NCBI GenBank assembly: GCA_046728975.1 | Contig: JBKPFU010000082.1 | Location: 1 to 12,863, forward strand | Direction: 5' to 3' | Length of the DNA: 12,863 bases | Source: JBKPFU01 sp046728975 | GTDB lineage: Bacteria > Actinomycetota > Thermoleophilia > Gaiellales > Gaiellaceae | Part shown: positions 5,617 through 11,767 of the stretch, one piece after another | Numbering within the stretch: position 1 is the stretch's first letter | Layout of the letters: every line of letters begins with the position of its first letter | Notes under the pieces: generated by a model | Database searches by the model: none | What the model was told of the DNA's origin: nothing | The model's input: the letters and a program-made list of their open reading frames with translations, nothing else | Program-made: the position numbers and the translations under genes

Positions 5617-7251
5617 TTGAAGCTCCTGCGCCTATCACTCGTACTCGGTCTCGCGGCGTGCGCGTTCGCGGCGTCGGCGACGGCTGCGCCTGCCCCGACG
5701 ATCCTCGTCAAGTTCACGCAGCCTTCCAGGGCGGCCGCGAAGGTCACGGCGGAAGGGGATGCGCTGGTCGGCCAGACCGCCACGCACGCGGCAATCGTGC
5801 GGCCCGCCGCGGGCGAGTCGGTCGGCGCAGCCGTCGCGTCGTACCGGGCGCGGCCCGACGTCGTCTACGCCGAGCTGAACCGGCGGCGCACGGCATTCGC
5901 GCTCTCCAACCCGGACGATCCGATGTTCGGTTCCCAGTGGGCCCTGCCGACCATCCACGCAGTCGGGGGATGGTCGTTGTATCCAGGGGCGTATGTGACC
6001 ACCGGCGGCGCACCGCTGGCGGTCGTCGACACCGGCGTCACCGCGGCGCACGAAGACCTGACAGGCCACGTCCGCACAGACCTCGGCGCGACGTGCCTCG
6101 ACCCCTCCCCGTGCATCTCCGACCCGGCGGCGGACGACGAAGGCCACGGCACGCACGTTGCGGGGATCGCGGCCGCGGCCACCGACAACGCCGTCGGTGT
6201 CGCGGGGGTCGCGTTCTCGTCGCCGATCATCCCGGTCAAGGTGCTCGACTCGAGCGGCAGCGGCTGGGACTCGGACATCGGCAACGGGATCGTCTGGGCG
6301 GCGCAGAAGGGCGCGAGAGCGATCAACCTGAGCCTCGGCGCGAACGTCTATTCGCAGACGCTCTGCGACGCGGTGGCGACGGCGATCGCGGGCTACCACT
6401 CGCTCGTCGTCGCGTCTGCGGGCAACGACGGCGACACGACGCCGAACTACCCGGCGGCCTGTGCCGGCGCCGTCGGAGTCTCCGCGACCGACCAGTCCGA
6501 CCAGCTCACGTGGTTCTCGAGCTACGGCGTGGGCAACGTCTTCGTGTCCGCACCGGGCGCCGCCATCTGGTCGACGTTCCCGGCGACCATGACCTGCGGC
6601 TTCTACGGCACGACCGGACATCTCTACTGCCCCGAGAGCGGGACCTCGATGGCTGCGCCGTTCGTGACCGGGCTCGCAGCGCTGCTCTTCGGCGAGTACC
6701 CGTCGTCGAGCGTCGCCGGCGTCAAGGCCACGCTCGCGCGAACGTCGGACAAAGTTGGCGGCGTCACCTACGGCGCCGATCCCTACTCGACGTGCACCGG
6801 ATGCACGTGGCAGGAGGAGTACGGGTACGGACGCATCAACGCCGAGGCGGCCCTCGGAGCTCCGGCTCCTCCGCCGCCGCCGCCTCCGCCGCCGCCACCT
6901 CCGCCGCCTCCGCCTCCGCCACCTCCGCCGCCGGGGCCGCCTCCCGCCCCACCCGACGCGGCCGCGCCTCACGTGCACGCCCTCGCCGGGCTAGGCCGCC
7001 GCAGGCGGGTGATGAAGCTGCGCTACACGGTCTCGGACGACAGCGGCCGCACGCAGGAGCGCCTGCGCGTTTACCGCCGAACCAGAGTCCTCGCGACCTT
7101 CACGCGCCGGCTCAGGGAAACCGAGGCTGCGGTGCCGTACTGGGTGCTGTGGCGCGCGCCTGCGCGGCGCGAGCGGCTGCGCTTCTGCGTGGTCGCCACC
7201 GACGCGAGCGGACACCGCGCCACGAGCTGCGCGCTCCTGCGGATCCGCTAG
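5617..7251 (+). CDS. Secreted subtilisin-like serine protease (S8) with polyproline linker and C-terminal domain
   Basis: An exported endopeptidase of 544 residues. A signal peptide occupies about 1-24 (MKLLRLSLVLGLAACAFAA, likely cut near ATAA). An I9-like inhibitor propeptide spans about 28-92, ending in VVYAELNRR. The catalytic domain (about 100-412) has the full triad: D138 in VVDTG, H177 in GHGTHVAG and S344 in SGTSMAAP, plus the oxyanion Asn N270 in SAGN. Several cysteines (such as 160/166, 250/282, 327/338, 393/396) could form disulfides outside the cell. Then follow 22 consecutive prolines (418-439) and a C-terminal beta-rich domain (about 450-544; LRYTVSDDSG, RFCVVATDASGH) that may bind cell wall or substrate. 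The TTG start is favoured by the signal peptide; no strong Shine-Dalgarno is seen. Its TAG stop overlaps the stop of the opposing small gene. Confidence 0.96.
   Translation: MKLLRLSLVLGLAACAFAASATAAPAPTILVKFTQPSRAAAKVTAEGDALVGQTATHAAIVRPAAGESVGAAVASYRARPDVVYAELNRRRTAFALSNPDDPMFGSQWALPTIHAVGGWSLYPGAYVTTGGAPLAVVDTGVTAAHEDLTGHVRTDLGATCLDPSPCISDPAADDEGHGTHVAGIAAAATDNAVGVAGVAFSSPIIPVKVLDSSGSGWDSDIGNGIVWAAQKGARAINLSLGANVYSQTLCDAVATAIAGYHSLVVASAGNDGDTTPNYPAACAGAVGVSATDQSDQLTWFSSYGVGNVFVSAPGAAIWSTFPATMTCGFYGTTGHLYCPESGTSMAAPFVTGLAALLFGEYPSSSVAGVKATLARTSDKVGGVTYGADPYSTCTGCTWQEEYGYGRINAEAALGAPAPPPPPPPPPPPPPPPPPPPPPPGPPPAPPDAAAPHVHALAGLGRRRRVMKLRYTVSDDSGRTQERLRVYRRTRVLATFTRRLRETEAAVPYWVLWRAPARRERLRFCVVATDASGHRATSCALLRIR
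6868..6933 (+). repeat. Proline-codon microsatellite in the S8 protease linker
   Basis: An uninterrupted run of 22 proline codons (CCG and CCT with two CCA), followed by GGG and further Pro-rich codons to about 6954. It encodes a rigid, extended linker between the catalytic and C-terminal domains. The trinucleotide run is prone to length change by slippage, in steps that keep the frame. Confidence 0.95.
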
Positions 7252-7421
7252 GCCGAGTCGTCTTCGTCGAGCTCGAGCCTGCGGCGGACGATCCGCCGCA
7301 CGTCGGCCAGAAAACGCGCCGTCGCAACCTCGAGCTCCGCCGAGACAAAGGCGCCGGGGATCCCCTCCTCAGGCCGGTCCACGTCGTCGTCCGACCGATC
7401 GCTTTCGTCTCCCGCATACAT
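7248..7421 (-). CDS. 57-residue acidic hypothetical protein
   Basis: No family recognised. The frame lies in the 229-bp space between sucD and the convergent protease gene. The N-terminus is very acidic (ESDRSDDDVDRPEEG). It is followed by a likely amphipathic helix (SAELEVATARFLADVRRIVRRR, about 27-48) and an acidic tail (LDEDDSA). Codon third positions are mostly G or C, like real genes here. The ATG is preceded by GGCGGAACG, a weak ribosome site. The stop (CTA on +, 7248-7250) overlaps the TAG of the protease gene through CTAG. It starts 59 bp after the sucD stop in the same direction and may be the last gene of that operon. It could also be a chance frame. Confidence 0.5.
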   Translation of the reverse strand: MYAGDESDRSDDDVDRPEEGIPGAFVSAELEVATARFLADVRRIVRRRLELDEDDSA

Positions 7422-7480
7422 CGTTCCGCCGTCCCAGATGCCGGCGTCGGGGGTTCCTTGCGCGCAGACGGAGCGGGAGC

Positions 7481-8359
7481 TCAGGCGCGGGCGCCGGCGG
7501 TCTCCGCCGCCAGCTGCGCGACCTCGGTCGGCGTCGTGCCGACGCGGACGTCGTGCGCCTCGAGCGCCTGCTTCTTCGCCTCGGCCGTGCCCGAGGAGCC
7601 GGAGATGATCGCACCCGCATGCCCCATCGTCTTGCCGGGTGGCGCCGTGAAGCCCGCGATGTAGGCGACGACGGGCTTCGACATCTGCGCCTCGATGTAC
7701 CGCGCCGCCTTCTCCTCCTCCTCCCCGCCGATCTCCCCCACCATGACAACGAGCTCCGTCTCCTCGTCGGCCTCGAACCGTTCGAGGATGTCGATGAACG
7801 ACGAGCCGACAACAGGATCGCCGCCGACCCCGGCGATCGTCGAGTTTCCGAGCCCGAGCTGCGTGAGCTCGTGCCCGATCTGGTAGGTCAGCGTGCCGGA
7901 GCGGGACACGAGCCCGACGCCGCCCTCGCGGAAGATCTCGGCCGGGATGATCCCGACGTTCGCCTTCCCGGGCGACAGCGCGCCCGGGCAGTTCGGGCCG
8001 AGCATCGTGATCCCCCGCGGCCGGATGTAGTTGTAGATCCGCAGCATCTCGTGCGCGGGCAGCCCCTCGGCGATGCAGATCACCGTCCCGATCCCCGCGT
8101 CGACCGCCTCGTAGATCGCATCGGTCGCGAACCGGGCGGGGACGAACACCATCGCGGTGTTCGCGGCTGTTTCCTCCACCGCGTCCGCGACCGTGTCGAA
8201 GACCGGGATGCCCTCGACGTCCTGCCCGCCCTTCCCGGGTGTGACCCCGGCCACCACGTTCGTGCCGTAGGCGCGGTTGCGAAGGCCGTGGAACGAGCCC
8301 TCGCGGCCGGTCAGCCCCTGGACGACGAGCCTCGTGCCGTTGTCGACGATGATCGCCAC
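7481..8359 (-). CDS. sucD: Succinyl-CoA synthetase (ADP/GDP-forming), alpha subunit
   Basis: With SucC it converts succinyl-CoA to succinate with substrate-level phosphorylation in the TCA cycle. The 292 residues match the usual length. The CoA-binding N-domain has VVQGLTGREGSFH (12-24) and VVAGVTPGKGG (35-45); GPNCPG (121-126) and GEIGG (208-212) follow. The phosphorylated active-site His is H247 in KTMGHAGAII. The frame is open far upstream, but the GTG at 8359 gives the conserved MAIIVDNGTRLVVQG start and has AGGAAGG 7 nt before it. That GTG shares one base with the TAG stop of the upstream methyltransferase gene (TAGTG), so the two are translationally coupled. sucC lies upstream beyond that methyltransferase, an unusual separation. 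Confidence 0.97.
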   Translation of the reverse strand: MAIIVDNGTRLVVQGLTGREGSFHGLRNRAYGTNVVAGVTPGKGGQDVEGIPVFDTVADAVEETAANTAMVFVPARFATDAIYEAVDAGIGTVICIAEGLPAHEMLRIYNYIRPRGITMLGPNCPGALSPGKANVGIIPAEIFREGGVGLVSRSGTLTYQIGHELTQLGLGNSTIAGVGGDPVVGSSFIDILERFEADEETELVVMVGEIGGEEEEKAARYIEAQMSKPVVAYIAGFTAPPGKTMGHAGAIISGSSGTAEAKKQALEAHDVRVGTTPTEVAQLAAETAGARA

Positions 8360-8994
8360 TACCCCGCCTTCCTGCCGAGGATCGCGATGCGGTCGAGCGT
8401 GATCCAGCCGTCCTCGATCCGGTCGGCCAGGAGCTCGAGGACGCGCCGCGCGTCCGCCTCGCTGGTTCCTGCTCGCTCGAGCCACGGTTCGACCTCGATC
8501 GGCTTCTCCAGGCGCCTGATCTCCTCGACCCGCAGGCCGGCGCCCTCGAGCAGGGCGCGCCACTCGTCCTCCGTGTAGTTCCGGACGTGGGAGGGGTCGC
8601 GCACGCGGTCGGCCTCTTCGGCACGGTCGTCGAGGAAGAGGTTGTCGACGACGATCACGCGGTCGCGGCTGACGCGCGCCATCTCCGCAACCGCTACGGC
8701 GACATCCTCGAAGTGGTGGGCGGCGACCCGGCAGGCGACGACGTCGAAGCTCCTGCCGGCGAACGGGATCTCCTCACCTCGGCTGACGACGTCCGGCTTC
8801 ATCCCGGGCGCCGGGTCGAGCGTCACGACATCGACGCCGGCCTCGCGGAGACGCCGCGCGACGTGACCGCCGCCGGTTGCGACGTCGAGCGCGGTCTCGG
8901 CGGCCTCCGACCACTCGACCACGAGGTCGAGATCCTCGCCCTCCCGGTGCGCCGCGCTCTCGCGGTACGCTCGCGCGCGTTCGCTCCAGTTCAT
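8359..8994 (-). CDS. Class I SAM-dependent methyltransferase (UbiE/Methyltransf_11-like)
   Basis: A 211-residue Rossmann-fold methyltransferase, cytoplasmic. The SAM motif I is LDVATGGGHVAR (36-47), the acidic residue after strand 2 is D60 in VVTLDPAPGM, and the motif around ACRVAAHHFED (87-97) corresponds to strand 4 and the following helix of the UbiE-like group. The C-terminal half (YTEDEWRALLEGAGL) follows the usual pattern of small-molecule methyltransferases. The substrate cannot be named from sequence. The ATG is preceded by GAGGGG (9000-9005) at 5 nt spacing. The gene sits between sucC and sucD; its stop overlaps the sucD start by one base, and two hairpins separate it from sucC. A role tied to succinyl-CoA synthetase is not evident; it may simply be carried in the operon. 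Confidence 0.9.
   Translation of the reverse strand: MNWSERARAYRESAAHREGEDLDLVVEWSEAAETALDVATGGGHVARRLREAGVDVVTLDPAPGMKPDVVSRGEEIPFAGRSFDVVACRVAAHHFEDVAVAVAEMARVSRDRVIVVDNLFLDDRAEEADRVRDPSHVRNYTEDEWRALLEGAGLRVEEIRRLEKPIEVEPWLERAGTSEADARRVLELLADRIEDGWITLDRIAILGRKAG
8367..8373 (-). promoter_or_regulatory. Shine-Dalgarno of sucD inside the methyltransferase gene
   Basis: AGGAAGG on the minus strand, 7 nt upstream of the GTG at 8359. It decides the sucD start against the much longer open frame and allows ribosome loading in addition to coupling with the upstream gene. Confidence 0.75.
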
Positions 8995-9039
8995 GGCCGC
9001 CCCTCGTCACTTCCAGCGTGTCGACCGGTCATTTCAGAC

Positions 9040-9066
9040 GGCCACGGGGGCGAAGCCCACGTGGCC
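9040..9066. terminator. Strong hairpin between sucC and the methyltransferase gene (distal)
   Basis: GGCCACG (9040-9046) pairs with CGTGGCC (9060-9066); after one G-A mismatch GGGC (9048-9051) pairs with GCCC (9055-9058), closing a GAA loop. Eleven of twelve stem positions pair. No T-tract follows on the minus strand, so it could be a terminator of the GC-rich, tail-less kind, an attenuator or an mRNA-stabilising end. Confidence 0.6.
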
Positions 9067-9074
9067 TGACAGCA

Positions 9075-9096
9075 GCGACACCGCAAGCGGTGTCGC
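9075..9096. terminator. Perfect 10-bp inverted repeat directly after the sucC stop
   Basis: GCGACACCGC (9075-9084) and GCGGTGTCGC (9087-9096) are perfect reverse complements separated by AA. It begins one base after the sucC stop codon (9098-9100, minus strand). In RNA the innermost pair would open to give a 9-bp stem and small loop. No T-run follows. With the second hairpin 8 bp further on, it forms a tandem structure likely to affect readthrough or mRNA decay between sucC and the downstream genes. Confidence 0.65.
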
Positions 9097-9097
9097 G

Positions 9098-10240
9098 TCA
9101 CGCCGCCAGCTCCACGGCGCGCCGGGCCGCGTCGAGCATCGTCGGCTCGACGTGGAGGTTTTGGGGCGCCGCCTCCGTCAGCAGCTCCCTGCCTTCCTCG
9201 GCATTCGTTCCGTCGAGCCGAACGACGATCGGGTGCTCGATCGTCATCTGGCCGAGCGCCTGGAGGATTCCGCGCGCGACCTCGTCACAGCGCGTGATCC
9301 CGCCGAAGATGTTGAACAGGATCGACCGCACCTGCGGATCGGCGGTGATCACCTCCAACGCGTCGACCACACCCTGCGCATCGCCGCCGCCGCCCAGGTC
9401 GCAGAAGTTGGCCGGGCGGCCGCCCGCGAGCGCAACCACAGCCAGGGTGGACATGACGAGGCCGGCGCCGTTGCCGAGGATCCCGACCTGGCCGTCCAGC
9501 TTCACGTAGGTGACGTCCTTCTCGCGCGCCGCACGCTCCTCCGGCGGAAAGGCCTCGAGGTCGTACATCTCCGCGATGTCCTGATGCTTGTAGAGCGCGT
9601 TGTCGTCCACGGTGAACTTCGAGTCGAGCGCGCGCACCTCGCCCTCGGGCGTGACGATCAACGGGTTGATCTCGCAGAGCGTCGCGTCGGTGGCGACGAA
9701 GCAGTCATAGAGGCGGCCGACGAGCTCGACGATCTGCTTCTGCTCGCCGGGATCCTCCACGCCGCCCTCGAACACGAGTCGGCGCGCGTGCCAGGGATGG
9801 CAGCCCTCGAGCGGGTCGACATGGAGGCGGACGAGCGCCTCGGGGCTCGTGGCCGCGATCTCCTCGATGTCCACTCCCCCCCGTCGCGTGAACATGAACA
9901 GCGGCTTCTTCGCGCTCCGATCGAAGGTGAGCGAGAGGTAGTACTCGCGGGCGATCTCCGACGCGCGCTCGATCCAGACCTTCGCCACGACGTGGCCGCG
10001 GATGTCCATGCCGAGGATCTCTGCGGCACGTGCCTCGACCTCATCGCGGTCGGCCGCGAGCTTGATTCCGCCCGCCTTGCCGCGTCCGCCGATCAGCACC
10101 TGCGCCTTGACCACGACGGGGTAGCCGAGCTCCTCGGCGGCTGCCCGCGCCTCGGCCGGGCTCGTCGCCAGGCGACCCTCGGAGACAGGAATGCCGTAGC
10201 GCCGGAAGAGGTCCTTCCCCTGGTGCTCGTGCAGGTCCAA
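9098..10240 (-). CDS. sucC: Succinyl-CoA synthetase (ADP/GDP-forming), beta subunit
   Basis: Nucleotide-binding partner of SucD; 380 residues from the TTG, normal for the family. The N-terminal ATP-grasp domain shows DLHEHQGKDLFRRYGIPVSEG, VVKAQVLIGGRGKAGGIKL and CEINPLIV with the metal-binding Glu/Asn. The C-terminal domain shows GNGAGLVMSTLAVVALAGG, CDLGGGGDA and FNIFGGITRCDEVARGI, which contains the phosphate-transfer loop. The TTG at 10240 is chosen because homologues start MDLHEYQ...; an in-frame ATG at 10267 would add nine residues (MQACRLARA). Neither has a convincing Shine-Dalgarno. TAGACT on the minus strand (10251-10256) could be a -10 element about 10 nt before the TTG, which would mean a leaderless or very short leader. 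First gene of the suc unit, divergent from the hypothetical gene at 10306. Confidence 0.96.
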   Translation of the reverse strand: MDLHEHQGKDLFRRYGIPVSEGRLATSPAEARAAAEELGYPVVVKAQVLIGGRGKAGGIKLAADRDEVEARAAEILGMDIRGHVVAKVWIERASEIAREYYLSLTFDRSAKKPLFMFTRRGGVDIEEIAATSPEALVRLHVDPLEGCHPWHARRLVFEGGVEDPGEQKQIVELVGRLYDCFVATDATLCEINPLIVTPEGEVRALDSKFTVDDNALYKHQDIAEMYDLEAFPPEERAAREKDVTYVKLDGQVGILGNGAGLVMSTLAVVALAGGRPANFCDLGGGGDAQGVVDALEVITADPQVRSILFNIFGGITRCDEVARGILQALGQMTIEHPIVVRLDGTNAEEGRELLTEAAPQNLHVEPTMLDAARRAVELAA

Positions 10241-10250
10241 GGCGCGCGCG

Positions 10251-10256
10251 AGTCTA
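10251..10256 (-). promoter_or_regulatory. Possible -10 element for sucC
   Basis: TAGACT on the minus strand fits TAnnnT and lies 10 nt before the TTG at 10240. No good -35 is seen at the usual spacing. If used, transcription would start at or very near the TTG and exclude the upstream ATG. Weak evidence. Confidence 0.25.
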
Positions 10257-10305
10257 CAGGCCTGCATCCGCGCCGGTCGCGGCGTCCTGTGCGAGCATCG
10301 GCCCC

Positions 10306-10893
10306 GTGAGCCGCAGGACGATCATCGTGCTCCTCGCGCTCGGCGCGACCGTCGCGGGCTTCCTCCTCGCCTCGAGCGCCGGGCGCCTCGGGGGCGACGA
10401 CCCCGACCCCGCGCCGCGCGTCGCGGCCGGGCCGCAGACGAAGCGACTCGGTTGGAGGGAGACGTACGGAGCGCCCGGCGAGCAGGTCGTCTTCACGGTC
10501 GACACCCTGAGCGTCACGAGCACCGGCTGGACCGCCGGCGTCGGCGTCGACAACCGCTCGTCCGTGGCGTGGGAGCTCGCTCCCGATGCGACGCCGGACG
10601 GCACGTTCGGGCTCCGGCTCTTCGAGACGGGCGACAAGGAGGAGCTCGACGAACGCAACCAGAGCGGAACGCTCCCCGCGGTTCGAGCGGCGACGCGGTA
10701 CAGCCCCGAGCTCCCGAAGATCCTCGAGCCGAAGGCGTCTTGGCGCGGACGCATCTCGGCCCCGGGCGCGCTCGTCGCCGGCAGCTGGGCGCGAGTCGTG
10801 TTCGGAACGCTGATCGCGGTCGGGAAGCCTCCGGAGGGGATGGAGGAGGTCTTCGTCTGGATCACGGACAACGCGTACCGGCTCCGAAGGTGA
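10306..10893 (+). CDS. Membrane-anchored or secreted hypothetical protein with Ig-like beta domain
   Basis: No named family recognised with confidence. Of 195 residues, 5-24 form a hydrophobic signal or signal anchor (TIIVLLALGATVAGFLLASS) after a basic start (MSRR). An Asp/Pro-rich linker follows (about 30-45). The rest is predicted beta-rich: VVFTVDTLSVTSTGWTAGVG, NRSSVAWEL, GTFGLRLFETG and a final WARVVFGTLIAVG. This alternation, with a conserved-looking NRSSVAWEL, resembles the DUF4352-type Ig-like domains that follow a TM anchor, but that is a judgement by eye. The GTG start at 10306 gives the signal sequence; no strong ribosome site is seen. It is divergent from sucC (65 bp from its TTG) and convergent with the next gene (9 bp). 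Confidence 0.75.
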   Translation: MSRRTIIVLLALGATVAGFLLASSAGRLGGDDPDPAPRVAAGPQTKRLGWRETYGAPGEQVVFTVDTLSVTSTGWTAGVGVDNRSSVAWELAPDATPDGTFGLRLFETGDKEELDERNQSGTLPAVRAATRYSPELPKILEPKASWRGRISAPGALVAGSWARVVFGTLIAVGKPPEGMEEVFVWITDNAYRLRR

Positions 10894-10905
10894 GCCGGGC
10901 GCTCA
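10891..10905. terminator. Short palindrome spanning convergent stop codons
   Basis: TGAGC (10891-10895) and GCTCA (10901-10905) pair around CGGGC, so both stop codons lie in the stem. At 5 bp and without T-tracts it is a weak terminator candidate; TGA and TCA pair automatically in any close convergent junction of TGA-ending genes, leaving only two informative base pairs. Confidence 0.2.
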
Positions 10906-11757
10906 GAGGACGCGCGCGATGAAGACCGCCTGGGCTTCCGGCTCGGCGCCGCAGCTCGCGGGCACGCCCGGCCCGGGGAGCGTCTCGACCACTGCCTCGT
11001 ACTCCTTCCCGACGCGGCTTCGAAACCGCACGCGGTCGCCGTCCACGCCGGCGAGTCGGAGGTCGGCCGTGCCGTCCAGGCCGGTGGCCTCGCGGACGGA
11101 GATCTCGGCGGCCTGCACGTTCCGCTCGTACGCCGTGCGTCCGCGGTAGCGCCCGAGGTCGACACGACCGGCGAGCGCTCGTGCGACGAGGGTCGGCGCC
11201 TCGCCCGGTGTCACACGGCCGAGGTGGATGCCCGCCGGAAGGACGAGGACGTTCGCCGCGAACCGATGCCCGCCCTGGTGCGACGTCATCCACAGGTCGT
11301 CGGTCCCGAGATGCGGGCCCAGGGTCGCGAACACCGTCGTGCCCTTCAGGGCACAGCAGGCATCCCGGATCCCGTGGCCGCAGACGAGCACCAGGGGCGT
11401 GTCGCTAGGACTTCCTCCGCGTTCGAGGTCTACCGAGCTGAGCTCGTCCAGGGAGCCGAGCTCGAGACGGCGCACGTCGGTTTCCACCTCCTTCGCGCAG
11501 ACGACGAAGGCGAGCGAGCTTCCCGGGACAGCCCGCCCCGGCCGGCGAAGGAACAGGAGACGGGACGACGGCGTCCTCGCGAGCCACTCCCGGACGCCCG
11601 CACGCGCCCGCCGGGGCAGGCCGTTGCCGTCCGAGACGTCGCGCGGCCACGATCCGGGGACCTCGACCAGAAGCCAGCTCTCGGCCACCGTCGCAGTCGC
11701 AGCGATCGGCTCGCCCGCGCGCGCCGACGCCTCGGAGCAGCGCAGCGACTCCGTCAC
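10903..11757 (-). CDS. Sucrase/ferredoxin-like protein (Suc_Fer/Apd1-Aim32 family), thioredoxin-fold Fe-S protein
   Basis: A 284-residue protein of the family annotated sucrase/ferredoxin-like; eukaryotic members (Apd1, Aim32) bind a [2Fe-2S] cluster with two Cys and two His. The N-terminal part has RCSEASARAGEPIAATA and SWLLVEVPGSWPRD, typical family openings. The thioredoxin-like C-part has CGHGIRDACCA (C126, C134, C135) and MTSHQGGHRFAANVLVLPAG (H160 and H164, the His-x3-His pair), then GRVTPGE. These are the likely cluster ligands; which Cys serve is uncertain. C269 near the C-terminus is another candidate. It probably acts as a redox protein; electron partners unknown. The GTG start at 11757 lies 10 bp after the carboxylase stop, so it is likely in that operon. 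Confidence 0.88.
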   Translation of the reverse strand: MTESLRCSEASARAGEPIAATATVAESWLLVEVPGSWPRDVSDGNGLPRRARAGVREWLARTPSSRLLFLRRPGRAVPGSSLAFVVCAKEVETDVRRLELGSLDELSSVDLERGGSPSDTPLVLVCGHGIRDACCALKGTTVFATLGPHLGTDDLWMTSHQGGHRFAANVLVLPAGIHLGRVTPGEAPTLVARALAGRVDLGRYRGRTAYERNVQAAEISVREATGLDGTADLRLAGVDGDRVRFRSRVGKEYEAVVETLPGPGVPASCGAEPEAQAVFIARVL

Positions 11758-11767
11758 CTGGCTGCGC

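Noticed and set aside
6868..6933. The CCG/CCT run as a CRISPR or tandem-repeat array
   Set aside because: It is an in-frame proline codon run without spacers or longer repeat units.
5601..7664. A 687-codon open frame on + overlapping the S8 protease
   Set aside because: It is the next frame over the protease; its product is Arg/Ala/Gly-rich and low in complexity, the usual artefact of high-GC DNA, while the protease frame has a full catalytic triad.
7248..8624. A 458-codon open frame on - across sucD
   Set aside because: Most of it is the Arg/Gly-rich shadow of sucD. Only its last 57 codons, after the sucD stop, look gene-like and were kept as a separate small gene.
8993..10309. A 438-codon open frame on + opposite sucC
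   Set aside because: Antisense shadow of a clearly conserved sucC; His/Asp/Arg-rich with no recognisable domain.
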